Both the position numbers and the translations under genes were made by a program. Positions 9,464 to 18,158 of a stretch of DNA of 64,000 bases are shown here, one piece after another. Source of the stretch: Tritrichomonas musculus (lineage: Eukaryota > Parabasalia > Tritrichomonadida > Tritrichomonadidae); the NCBI GenBank assembly GCA_039105265.1, contig JAPFFF010000002.1, positions 1,116,001 to 1,180,000 of the forward strand, in the 5' to 3' direction. The notes under the pieces were generated by a model. The model was given only the letters and a program-made list of their open reading frames with translations, was not told the DNA's origin and did not search any database. Every line of letters begins with the position of its first letter. Positions within the stretch are counted from its first letter, which is position 1.

Positions 9464-12400
9464 ATTTAAGGGTCCTGCTAAACTTTTTGATATTAGTCTG
9501 CTGAAAAGTTTGAGTTTTTCTGAATGCATTTGTGCCATCTAATAAATTGAACTCCATTTTGGCCCCAGCATACAATTTTTCATAGAGTTCTTCAATTGTG
9601 ATGCCCATTCGTTTACATTTATTAATGATCACTTGATGAGGAATGCCCTTGAGTCTTATATGATATCCTTCTTTTCCTTCTTCATCGACTAAGATATCTA
9701 AATAACTTTTCTTGCCTAATGCGATCAGTTTTCGTGAATGTATTTGGCCTACTGCACCCTCAAAACCGTCAAAATCATTATGAAATTGACACATGTTTTC
9801 ACCTATTAATTCAGCATTATATTTCTCCTTAAAGATCTCTGCCACTTTTTTCACATCATCTTCATTTAGGTGCATGCTATCGGTATCTTGATAGAATATT
9901 TCAATCCCTTTTTGTTCTGCACTAGCCATAACACGATTCATCAAATGTTTTGACCATGAAAGAACGCTAGCACCAAATTGTGGGAGATTGAAATGATCAT
10001 TGATCGGCTTCAACTTTTTCACATAGCATCTATCAATTGTCGGTTCATCATAGATTTCTGTGATAAAGTTATAATTGCGCCAAATGTATTTCATTAGCTC
10101 ATCTCTGGGTACACTTTTTGTTTCGGTTTTCATCGCTTTCAATATTGATTTGCCATAGATTGAATTCAATAGCAATTTGATCGTTGACTGCAGTGGATTC
10201 TTCTCTTTCTTATATTTGAGTCTTAAATTAAATAATCCAAGAATGAACTCATTTATCTTCTTATTAAATCCTTCATCAAAATAGTAACCACGAATGATTT
10301 CGTATTTGATATCATAGAACTCTATTAAATCCATTAGTGCAATCTTGTCAATATAAAAATTGCTAACAGGGTTATTGTCAAATATTTTTGAGCCCTTATC
10401 ATTTCGTCTAAAGACTTGCCCGAATTTATATGGCTTATCGGATTTGCACTTGATTTCATTAATATTGATTTCAATAAAAAAAGTGTCAAATTTCATCAAT
10501 TGATCATGGTCTATATTTTGAGGCAAAATTTTCGGTTTTCCTTTAGCAACACCATCCATTACATACATAGCTGAAGGATAAAGGCTAACTGCATCAAAAT
10601 CTTGTATTCTTCCTTCTATATATTGCTTTTGATTTGATGCTGTCATTGTTCTTCCTCCGCTTACACATCTTTGAATAAAGTTTTGCGGTTTGCCACTTAA
10701 TTGATAACAACCGTCAAAACATCCATATTTATTGGCGAAATGATAACCGATAGATGAGATTGAAATAAAGTTATTAACGCCTAACATTTCTGTACCTGTT
10801 TGTTTGAATACTTCTTTCAAATCTTTATCAAATTTTTCAAGCCCTTTCATAAGAACGATACAATCCTTAAAACAATAGAACTTGGCATATTTCATAATAT
10901 TAATTGAATCATTTTTTTCATTGTATGCTTCACTTATTTTGGCATTTTCTAGGATTTGTTTGCTTTCATCTTTGCCATCGTTCTCTTTTCTATACTGCTC
11001 ATAGAATTCATTGATTGGCAGAACAGCTTTTTGAATGTTTTCTTCAGTGTATATTTTGTATGCCATAACCTCTTTATGCACATCTAAATTAAACATAGAT
11101 GCAAAATTCCTGAGAGCCGATGGAATAATTGAATAGGAATTGCGAAACGTAAGCTTTTTCACTAATTTACCATTTGAAGCATACTTGAGCATAATGACTT
11201 GCAAAACTGTGCCTGTTCTTTCAGTTATTTGTGTTTTCCATCCAGGAGTATTGATGAAAAAGCAACCATCGTACTTTAAATTATGAAAATAAGTTAGTGA
11301 ATTATTGTATAGATAATTGAGAAGCTGACGATCAATGTTTTCACCTTCAAAACTTATTTTGTGAATATTTTGGCCTTCACGATACACTGTGCAATTCAAA
11401 TAAGGACGATGAGGAGATACAGTAGTGTCTGTTTCAAAATCTGAATAATATACTCTAGACCAATCTTTCTCTTTCTTCTTATCTTTATTCGAGTCTATTA
11501 TTTTTGTGCATAATTCTTCATTATAATCAAGATCAATGTAATCATTCAATCCATCATATTCGGTTGTATTCAATATGGATAATTCGCAGCTTCTTATCTC
11601 TCTGAACATATTGAGCTCAAACATTTTTCTGAATATCATCATTGGAAGAGTGCCATTTTCTGAATAAAAAATCTTTTCGCCTTTGATGCCTTTGATCATG
11701 AAGCGGTTTTTATCATCTTTGAACTTTTCGTCTATTTCTTTTGCGTGTTCAAGATAATAGATGGTGCATTTGATTGGCCTATATATCATGTAGTGATCTT
11801 TATAAAGAAGCAACTCTACTGTTCGATCATAACCTTTCTTTCTTGTGTCTATTTTAATCTGCATTTGATGTTTAATATCAAACCTTTCGTCGATTCTTTT
11901 CACGACAAAACTGCATTTGAATTTTTCTGATATCTCTTTGATTTTGTTATTTGGTATCGATTTTGTTTGAACATAATATCGCAAGTGATTTATTTCTTCA
12001 TCATTGAACACTCCTGACTGAATCAAGGCATAGACAAAACAATTGTCTTTATAATTTTTCTTATCTATCTTTGAGAATATTTGGAATTCACTGAGATCTA
12101 AATTAGATAAATTAATAAAAGGAAAGAATGAGCCTTCTGGTGTTGATCTATAATCTGGATCGATTTCGACTTCTTCATGATATAAAGCATGGTCATCTTC
12201 ATCTTCTTTAATAACATCGAACTTAATTCCTTTATCGTCTAGTTGTTTTCTCAGAAAAAGTACATCATATTTCACTGGAATGAATTCAAAGTTTACTGTT
12301 GGGTTTGTATCTGATTTCTCTTCTGACAAGTCTAATTCGCCTGATATGTGACCTATTGTGCTCTCTATGTCATGTTTGTCGCTGAGAGTGAACCATTTTG

Positions 12401-12806
12401 CGTGTCCATCAAGTGTGTATGCTTTGACGACAACTTTTGATTTATTTCGAATCTTATAGCAGTGTCGAAGCATCTCTGTAAATGCGAGTCTCTTGCACTC
12501 ACTGTCTCCAATATCGACGTCAAAGGAGAACTCTTTTGCAGCCATAAACATGAGTCTTTTGAGTTCTCTTTGAAATAACTCTTGATCATCCACTTCTTGT
12601 ACTCTTTTTTCGTATGCTTGTCTTGCTTGTGTCTTTGAGTCTTCATAAAAGTCTATAGACAAGTTCATTATGTCATTATCTACATTTAATATTTTGGTTT
12701 TCATCTTTTTCCCCGACAAGCCACTTCTCTGTAATCTCTGTATTTGATTTTGCTGTGTTTGAACAAGTTTTATCAATTCTTCTCTTGAAAGTTTGTTGAA
12801 GTCCAT
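9456..12806 (-). CDS. POLB: Protein-primed family-B DNA polymerase of element A
   Basis: About 1116 residues from the ATG at 12806, chosen because residues upstream of it are low-complexity and element B's gene starts at the equivalent point. Exonuclease motifs: DFETD near residue 455, FHNLKYDG about 85 residues later, and YCFKDC further on. Polymerase motifs: A (DFDAVSLYPS, ~740), B (LLLNSIYGKS, ~880) and C (FYQDTDS, ~973). The N-terminal ~450 residues hold a conserved block with YKDNCFVYAL and, about 90 residues later, KDHYM, which resembles the Cys/His pair of OTU-type folds. The enzyme would replicate the element from its TIRs by protein priming, as known for Polintons. It converges on the 8726-9463 gene with an 8-bp overlap. 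Confidence 0.96.
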   Translation of the reverse strand: MDFNKLSREELIKLVQTQQNQIQRLQRSGLSGKKMKTKILNVDNDIMNLSIDFYEDSKTQARQAYEKRVQEVDDQELFQRELKRLMFMAAKEFSFDVDIGDSECKRLAFTEMLRHCYKIRNKSKVVVKAYTLDGHAKWFTLSDKHDIESTIGHISGELDLSEEKSDTNPTVNFEFIPVKYDVLFLRKQLDDKGIKFDVIKEDEDDHALYHEEVEIDPDYRSTPEGSFFPFINLSNLDLSEFQIFSKIDKKNYKDNCFVYALIQSGVFNDEEINHLRYYVQTKSIPNNKIKEISEKFKCSFVVKRIDERFDIKHQMQIKIDTRKKGYDRTVELLLYKDHYMIYRPIKCTIYYLEHAKEIDEKFKDDKNRFMIKGIKGEKIFYSENGTLPMMIFRKMFELNMFREIRSCELSILNTTEYDGLNDYIDLDYNEELCTKIIDSNKDKKKEKDWSRVYYSDFETDTTVSPHRPYLNCTVYREGQNIHKISFEGENIDRQLLNYLYNNSLTYFHNLKYDGCFFINTPGWKTQITERTGTVLQVIMLKYASNGKLVKKLTFRNSYSIIPSALRNFASMFNLDVHKEVMAYKIYTEENIQKAVLPINEFYEQYRKENDGKDESKQILENAKISEAYNEKNDSINIMKYAKFYCFKDCIVLMKGLEKFDKDLKEVFKQTGTEMLGVNNFISISSIGYHFANKYGCFDGCYQLSGKPQNFIQRCVSGGRTMTASNQKQYIEGRIQDFDAVSLYPSAMYVMDGVAKGKPKILPQNIDHDQLMKFDTFFIEININEIKCKSDKPYKFGQVFRRNDKGSKIFDNNPVSNFYIDKIALMDLIEFYDIKYEIIRGYYFDEGFNKKINEFILGLFNLRLKYKKEKNPLQSTIKLLLNSIYGKSILKAMKTETKSVPRDELMKYIWRNYNFITEIYDEPTIDRCYVKKLKPINDHFNLPQFGASVLSWSKHLMNRVMASAEQKGIEIFYQDTDSMHLNEDDVKKVAEIFKEKYNAELIGENMCQFHNDFDGFEGAVGQIHSRKLIALGKKSYLDILVDEEGKEGYHIRLKGIPHQVIINKCKRMGITIEELYEKLYAGAKMEFNLLDGTNAFRKTQTFQQTNIKKFSRTLKFI

Positions 12807-12906
12807 TTTAAGTGTGATTAAATTGACCTTTATTAACCTAAAAACCGTAGAAATATAAAAAGAAAAAATAAAAGAAAAATAAGAGAAGAATTGTTTATTA
12901 ATGACC

Positions 12907-14151
12907 TTATGCAATTAAAAGTGTCTTTAAATAATGTTCAACCCACCATGCTGTAATTGTGGGTAAGTTTTTAAGATTCACATCTGGAGCATTATCCTGA
13001 AGTGATAGTAAATATTGGTATTCTCGAGGATCATTAACGAGCTTTTTTATTGAGGAAGTAAAGTCATTATAAAGATCTTGTTGGAGCTTGGAACTATTAT
13101 AATCTTTGCTGTATTTATTTTTGAATTCTTCATGGACGAATATTAAACGTCTTGCTTCTTCTGATCTACTGATCTTTTTTTCTAGAGTTTTAGCAATTCC
13201 AGTTGGATCAACCTTTTCTCTCTTATCCCAGGCATTGTTTACCACTCTCACCAATTCATCTAAGAAAGCTGGTTCTTTGCATACTCTTTTTGAAACAGAT
13301 GCATAATCTATTTCCGGTGCTGGTGCTGGTGCTGGTGGAGGTGGAGGTGGTGGTGGTATCTTTAGTTTTGTAATTTGTTCCTCTAGGTTCTTGATCTTGG
13401 TCTCATAATCTGCTTTTTGCTTTTCCAGCTTTTTGTCCACATATTTGGTCATTATTTGACGAATTCTCCAATCCAACTTTGTGAGTGGATTTGGCTGCTG
13501 ATCGGATTGGAGAATTATGTCCATTAATCTTTCCCAGCTTTTTGTCTCTTCCTCTGGTTCAGCTGGCAAAAAATTTATGACATGGCCAGGTTCTATTTGC
13601 AAATGAGGTTCTTCTTCCTCCTCTTGTTGCTTGTTCAGCAAGTTTTGCAGTAATTGATTCGAGTCTTGCTTGTTCAGCAAGTTTTGCGACAGATTCTGGT
13701 CTTGCTTATTCAGCAAGTTTTGCGACAGATTCTGGTCTTGCTTGTTCAGCAAGAGTTGCAACAATTGATTCGAGTCTTGCTTGTTCAGCAAGTTTTGCAG
13801 TAATTGATTCGAGTCTTGCTTGTTCAGCAAGAGTTGCAACAATTGATTTGCGTCTGGCTGCTGATTCGAGTCTTGCTTGTTCAGCAAGAGTTGCAGTAAT
13901 TGATTTGCGTCTGGCTGCTGATTCGAGTCTTGCTTGTTCAGCAAGAGTTGCAGTAATTGATTCGAGTCTTGCTTGTTCAGCAAGAGTTGCAGTAATTGAT
14001 TCGAGTCTTGCTTGTTCAGCAAGAGTTGCAGTAATTGATTCTGATTTGTCATTTGCATGTCATTAAGCATTGGCATTCTTTGGATTTGACGTTTGATGAT
14101 TCGTCTTTGTTTTGAGTTTAGATTGTTGTTGTTGTTGTTGTTGAAGAACAT
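12907..14151 (-). CDS. Gln/Leu-repeat coiled-coil protein upstream of polymerase
   Basis: A 414-residue protein: an Asn/Gln-rich start, then about eleven repeats of QLLQ(L/N)LLNKQDSN, a region with EEEEE, a coiled coil (KQKADYETKIKNLEEQITKLK), a run of prolines with APAPAP, and a helical C-terminal domain of ~130 residues. Element B has a positional counterpart of similar size (39362-40678) whose repeats are of quite different composition (Arg/Lys/Gln/Glu) but which also has a proline-rich centre and a helical C-terminus. Function unknown. The fixed place just upstream of polymerase makes a replication partner, such as a terminal protein or scaffold, possible but unproven. Confidence 0.75.
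   Translation of the reverse strand: MFFNNNNNNNLNSKQRRIIKRQIQRMPMLNDMQMTNQNQLLQLLLNKQDSNQLLQLLLNKQDSNQLLQLLLNKQDSNQQPDANQLLQLLLNKQDSNQQPDANQLLQLLLNKQDSNQLLQNLLNKQDSNQLLQLLLNKQDQNLSQNLLNKQDQNLSQNLLNKQDSNQLLQNLLNKQQEEEEEPHLQIEPGHVINFLPAEPEEETKSWERLMDIILQSDQQPNPLTKLDWRIRQIMTKYVDKKLEKQKADYETKIKNLEEQITKLKIPPPPPPPPAPAPAPEIDYASVSKRVCKEPAFLDELVRVVNNAWDKREKVDPTGIAKTLEKKISRSEEARRLIFVHEEFKNKYSKDYNSSKLQQDLYNDFTSSIKKLVNDPREYQYLLSLQDNAPDVNLKNLPTITAWWVEHYLKTLLIA
13628..14050. repeat. In-frame tandem repeats in the 414-aa gene
   Basis: Units of about 39-60 bp built on TTGCTTGTTCAGCAAG, itself partly palindromic (CTTGCT...AGCAAG), are repeated about eleven times. All unit lengths are multiples of three, so the frame stays open. 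Near-identical neighbouring copies indicate recent unit gain or loss, and copy number probably varies between element copies. Confidence 0.85.
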
Positions 14152-14539
14152 TAAAAAAAATGGTCAGCAATGGCGGTTTTTAAGAATCAGAAGGAAAAAA
14201 TTTATTCTCTCAATTATCGTTTCTCACAAAATTGAATGTCCGATCATTTTTAATTTTTGCGATTTTTAAACATTTTATTTTAATCTAACGATTAATTATT
14301 AATTATCTATATTAAGTATATATATTATTTTTATGATTATTATTAAAAAACAAATTATTAAAAATATTTCAATAAATTGAGAGAATGTAAATTTTATTCC
14401 AAAGTATTTTATTTTTTAAATCTAAACTATTATTTAATATCTACATTAAATATACATATTTATAAAATAGTTATTTTTATTCTAAAAAATGTTTTTCCTA
14501 TAGATTTTGAAAATTCTTTTGAAAAAGTTCACACTTTTT
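14152..14539. other. AT-rich divergent intergenic region of element A
   Basis: About 390 bp between the leftward 414-residue gene and the rightward 142-residue gene. It is almost pure A/T with no repeat or hairpin of note. By position it must hold promoters for both genes. The B counterpart is shorter (39170-39361). Confidence 0.4.
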
Positions 14540-14959
14540 ATGTCTGAATACTTTGAAGACGAAACTGATTTTCTTGATTCTTTAGTTCATTATGAGTTAA
14601 CAGAAGAAGACAAAGAGCTCTGGCATCCTGATAATCAAATAGAAAAATTGGGGAAAGATATCTCACGGTCATTACATATATCTTCTCAAGAAGATAAAAT
14701 TCCTAGTTTCGAATTAAGTCCAAAAGCCAAAATATCAGATAGCCTCCATATAAATCCCAAATTCTTGACATTTTATAAATCTCTCAGAAAAGATAATTAT
14801 TATGCAAATGAACTCAGAGATTTATATAATAGTTATTTTGGCACAAATTATACCAAAAAAGGACTTGCACATATACTTGAAATAAGAACAATGTTTTCTA
14901 ATAAGCGTATTAGAATAAAAAATAAAAGATTAACAATATACACAAAAATTTTTTACTAA
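14540..14959 (+). CDS. Small acidic protein with a module shared by both Polintons
   Basis: About 139 residues from MSEYFEDETDF; an in-frame ATG at 14507 is less likely because the extension is low-complexity. The N-terminal half is acidic. The C-terminal ~50 residues align with those of the otherwise unlike 38744-39169 protein of element B: both have a DLYN/NLYN-x2-FG block, then a KR-rich block and a final (K)NK(R)LTIY/LITMY. The gene lies next to the tandem-repeat block in both elements and reads away from the coiled-coil gene. Function unknown; a basic C-terminus on an acidic protein beside a repeat array could suggest DNA binding. Confidence 0.65.
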   Translation: MSEYFEDETDFLDSLVHYELTEEDKELWHPDNQIEKLGKDISRSLHISSQEDKIPSFELSPKAKISDSLHINPKFLTFYKSLRKDNYYANELRDLYNSYFGTNYTKKGLAHILEIRTMFSNKRIRIKNKRLTIYTKIFY

Positions 14960-14963
14960 ACAT

Positions 14964-15357
14964 TACTGCATGAATCATTGAATTTTTTTTTGTCCGCATG
15001 AATCATTGAATTTTTTTGTCCGCATGAATCATTGAATTTTATTGGACGCATGAATCATTGAATTTTATTGGACGCATGAATCATTGAATTTTTTTTGTCC
15101 GCATGAATCATTGAATTTTATTGGACGCATGAATCATTGAATTTTTGAATCATTGAATTTTTTTTGTCCGCATGAATCATTGAATTTTTTTTGTCCGCAT
15201 GAATCATTGAATTTTTTTTGTCCGCAAGAAAATTGAATACTTCATGAGGTCATGGCCGCATGAATTATTGAATGTTTTTTTATTGGACGCATGAATCATT
15301 GAATTTTATTGGACGCATGAATCATTGAATTTTATTGGACGCATGAATCATTGAATA
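14964..15357. repeat. Tandem repeat block of element A (~26-bp unit)
   Basis: About 14 copies of a 26-28 bp unit, GCATGAATCATTGAATTTT followed by either TTTTGTCC or ATTGGAC, with one diverged copy in the middle. The GAATCATTGAAT core is imperfectly palindromic. The block is noncoding and lies between the basic AT-hook gene and the small acidic gene. Element B has a different array at the same map position. A cis-acting role (replication, packaging or transcription boundary) is an inference. Confidence 0.92.
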
Positions 15358-15398
15358 ATTATTGAAAAACAAAAATAAAATACAAGCCAATTAGGTAT

Positions 15399-15629
15399 TC
15401 AATTGGGCTGATTCGTTATCATATTTACTTTTTCTCTTAATTCTTCTAATTCTCTTTTTTTCCTTTCTCTATATGCTTTTTGTTGTTGTTTTCTAGCTTC
15501 ATGTCTTTCTTCTTCAGTAGCGTATTTTAGTTTTCGTCCTCTTTTCAAATTTTGTATACTTTCTGATCTGGTGAGCTTTTTGATAACATTTGTTTCATTA
15601 AATTCTGAAAGATCTAATCGTCCGGACAT
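15399..15629 (-). CDS. AT-hook/bZIP-like small basic protein
   Basis: A 76-residue protein with an N-terminal MSGRLDLSEFNET block, an AT-hook-like core (KRGRKLKYA) and a basic-zipper-like region (EARKQQQKAYRERKKRELE) running into a short heptad stretch (LEELREKVNMI). The orthologue at 37652-37906 in B keeps all three parts. It probably binds DNA, either as a virion DNA-condensing protein or a transcription regulator. It sits directly beside the tandem-repeat block in both elements, a natural candidate for what it binds, although that is inferred. It is divergent from the helicase gene, with 49 bp between starts. Confidence 0.78.
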   Translation of the reverse strand: MSGRLDLSEFNETNVIKKLTRSESIQNLKRGRKLKYATEEERHEARKQQQKAYRERKKRELEELREKVNMITNQPN

Positions 15630-15678
15630 TTATTTTTGAGAAAAAATAAAAAACAAAAAAGCTCTTCACATTTCTGAA

Positions 15679-17442
15679 ATGACTGAAGAAGAACAAATGA
15701 CTGAAGAAGAACAAATGACTGAAGAAGATCCTTATTTGGATGATAGTAACGATGAAGACCAAATAATAATTCAAAATGTCCTGCCACATTACCACCCAGA
15801 TTTTAATGATAATGATCTTTGTGTCAACAATAACCCAATTAAACTTGACGGTGATGATTTATTGGCCCTTTATTCATTGTTGGAACCAAACGAAGAGAAT
15901 TTTGGTCAGGTATTCAATTCAATATCTATTGCACCATATAAGACCGATTTCAAAAAGCAAATCATGAAAAGATGGTGGTGTCTCAAAGAGGGAAATAGTG
16001 AAGAATTTGTCGAAGAAAATTGGCTAAATAATCAAACTCTCAAAGGGAACAGATGGTTATTCGATTTCTTAAACTGTTTACCTCAAAGACAGAGGAATTA
16101 CATGCTTGAGACGTACTTTAATAACACCATTAATGACTCAGCTCAAATTGAAACATATACCCATTTTTCATTAACTAGCATCAGACACAAAGACTATAGG
16201 AAAAGCACAGGGTTTGGCATCAGAGTCGGGGAATTCATGACTGATCTTGTCAGAGTTGCTAAACATATTGATGTTGTGCCATCAATTTTTCTCCTCAAAG
16301 TGAGAGACCCAAAGTACAATCACGCACAACTGACATTCACTACTATGGCACAGTTCAATCAAAAACTAAAGTCAATAACTTTGGGCAAAACGACAAAAGC
16401 AATTACAGCATATAAAGTTTTGCAGGAAGGAACAAATACAAACTTTTTGACAATAGAGCAGATGGCATTCTACACCGGACGATTGGATGTGTTTCAATTC
16501 TTCCAGGGATTTGATTATCCTTTATGCTTTGGACAAAATATAAGACAAGAAGTTATTCAGCCATTCCTTTCTCATATTTTTGCCATCATATGCAAAAAAA
16601 GAAAAGATGTTTTCAATTATGTCATATCCTGGATATCGTATATTATCCAAAATATTGGAAAAAAGACCAAAACAGCACTCGTCATAACAGGTATGCAGGG
16701 TACTGGGAAAAACACGTTTACTGACACTATTTGTAAACTTTTTGGTGGTTATGCCAATCCTGATGCCAAACTTGATTATCTCACAGGCAAATTTAATGGA
16801 AGTTTGATGTATAAAATGTTGCTTGTGTGTAATGAAGTAAAGAGTTTTATCGGCAACAAGAAATATGATGACGACACCTTAAAGACATTGATCACAGAAG
16901 AGTCAATTGACATTCACAAGAAGTATCAGGACGTCTTTACTCAGCAAAATGTTGCCAACTTTATCTTCCTTTCGAACAATTTTGCACCAATCAAAATAGC
17001 AGAAGATGATAGACGATACATAGTTATGGAAGTTTCAGCAGAAAAACGAGGAGATAAAGACTATTTTAATAATCTTTATGGGTCCTTCACTCCTGATTTT
17101 TTTTCGATCCTGTTATCTTGGTTCAGAAGAATTGATCTTTCCCAATGGGATCCGACAATCATTCCTTTGACAAGAGAGAAAACAGACATTATTAACTTTT
17201 CGAAGAATCCATACTCAGCATTCATTCAGCTGAATGTTTCACAATTTATCCATGGAATACAAAAGAAGCAGGCCTTTGAATCCTTTAAAGCTTGGTGCAC
17301 CGAAAATGGATATGCTGTGGGAACAATGCAAGCCTTTCGAAACAGCGTTCTCAAATACTGCCGTGAAACCAAAGATGGCTCAAAGGCAGCAATTTATCAA
17401 TTGCGTGAAGACGCATATCAGTTCTTTCAAATAAATAAATAA
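15679..17442 (+). CDS. SF3 (D5-like) helicase, accessory gene of element A
   Basis: A 587-residue protein starting with three MTEEEQ/D repeats and an acidic leader. Residues ~100-320 resemble the region preceding the helicase in viral D5-type primase-helicases. The ATPase has Walker A GMQGTGKNTF at ~338, a hydrophobic Walker B strand (MLLVCNEV), and the SF3 motif C/sensor block (FIFLSNNFAP, then DDRRYIV) at ~428-450. No zinc-ribbon or primase active site is obvious. Element B has no counterpart: its map jumps from the basic protein gene to the 142-residue gene. Base composition is slightly richer in G+C than its neighbours, consistent with later gain. Expected role: unwinding during replication of the element. 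Confidence 0.9.
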   Translation: MTEEEQMTEEEQMTEEDPYLDDSNDEDQIIIQNVLPHYHPDFNDNDLCVNNNPIKLDGDDLLALYSLLEPNEENFGQVFNSISIAPYKTDFKKQIMKRWWCLKEGNSEEFVEENWLNNQTLKGNRWLFDFLNCLPQRQRNYMLETYFNNTINDSAQIETYTHFSLTSIRHKDYRKSTGFGIRVGEFMTDLVRVAKHIDVVPSIFLLKVRDPKYNHAQLTFTTMAQFNQKLKSITLGKTTKAITAYKVLQEGTNTNFLTIEQMAFYTGRLDVFQFFQGFDYPLCFGQNIRQEVIQPFLSHIFAIICKKRKDVFNYVISWISYIIQNIGKKTKTALVITGMQGTGKNTFTDTICKLFGGYANPDAKLDYLTGKFNGSLMYKMLLVCNEVKSFIGNKKYDDDTLKTLITEESIDIHKKYQDVFTQQNVANFIFLSNNFAPIKIAEDDRRYIVMEVSAEKRGDKDYFNNLYGSFTPDFFSILLSWFRRIDLSQWDPTIIPLTREKTDIINFSKNPYSAFIQLNVSQFIHGIQKKQAFESFKAWCTENGYAVGTMQAFRNSVLKYCRETKDGSKAAIYQLREDAYQFFQINK

Positions 17443-17501
17443 AACTTTTATTAAATTAATCTTTTTTTTTGAGAATGTTATGTGATCTGACATAACCGTT
17501 T

Positions 17502-17507
17502 TCATTT
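17502..17507 (+). promoter_or_regulatory. Host-type initiator (Inr) TCATTT
   Basis: TCATTT matches the trichomonad initiator consensus TCA(C/T)T(A/T), with the presumed start A ten bases before the ATG at 17514. Trichomonas genes typically have such short leaders. The match supports the downstream gene having arrived with a host-style promoter, although six-base matches are common in AT-rich DNA. Confidence 0.4.
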
Positions 17508-17513
17508 TTTTCA

Positions 17514-18158
17514 ATGTTCGCTATCTTATTGATACTCATTGAATCATTTGAAAGACCTGATGGAATCCCGGAAGAGGCTAATTGGATACCTGCTTGGAAT
17601 TTTACTCAAGTTTATGGAGACTGGGAAATGGATACTTCTGACTTGAAGGATCATCTCTTCGTTCTTTATCAAGGAGGAATTCTTGAACAACAAATTACAT
17701 GTTCTCGATTTTGGATAATTGGAATGAAAGACTCTAATTTTGATACAATTGACATTTATTTTGGACAATTAAGTCAATTAAACATTAATTGTAAATCAGA
17801 TGTTCGTCAGAAATGGCAAGTTTTCTTTGATTCACAATCAATGCCGATCACTACTGATACTCTCATGATCCAAAGCAGAAGTGCTTCTGCTCTTCATGGA
17901 CTTTTTTATCTGTATGATCCTCCAAAACAAACTCCCTCATTAACTCCAACCATATCACCTGACCCTTTTTGCCCTGTCCCAAGAATTGTAAAAAAAAATC
18001 AATCTGAAGCCATTATATTGAAACATTGCAAATTCTCGAATATTAAATCTTACGAACCTGGAGGAATTATTTTTTCTCAGAATTGTATTCTTCTAGTTAG
18101 CAATTGCCAAATATTTAATATAACTGGTGGAGGAGCTATTTACTGGGTTTTTAACTAA
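17514..18158 (+). CDS. Secreted-protein-like cargo gene, probably host-derived
   Basis: A 214-residue protein with an N-terminal hydrophobic segment after Met (FAILLILI) that would act as a signal peptide. A globular region with scattered Cys and Trp follows, then a Pro/Thr linker (PKQTPSLTPTISPDP) and a C-terminal stretch whose pattern (FSNIKSYEPGGIIF, then NITGGGAIYW) recalls the GGAI-type beta-helix repeats of the Pmp-like surface proteins expanded in T. vaginalis. Such proteins are normally much longer, so this looks like the N-terminal part of a host surface-protein gene carried inside the Polinton. No homologue is seen in element B. The 3' end abuts the convergent 18159-18680 gene with no gap. 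Confidence 0.6.
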   Translation: MFAILLILIESFERPDGIPEEANWIPAWNFTQVYGDWEMDTSDLKDHLFVLYQGGILEQQITCSRFWIIGMKDSNFDTIDIYFGQLSQLNINCKSDVRQKWQVFFDSQSMPITTDTLMIQSRSASALHGLFYLYDPPKQTPSLTPTISPDPFCPVPRIVKKNQSEAIILKHCKFSNIKSYEPGGIIFSQNCILLVSNCQIFNITGGGAIYWVFN

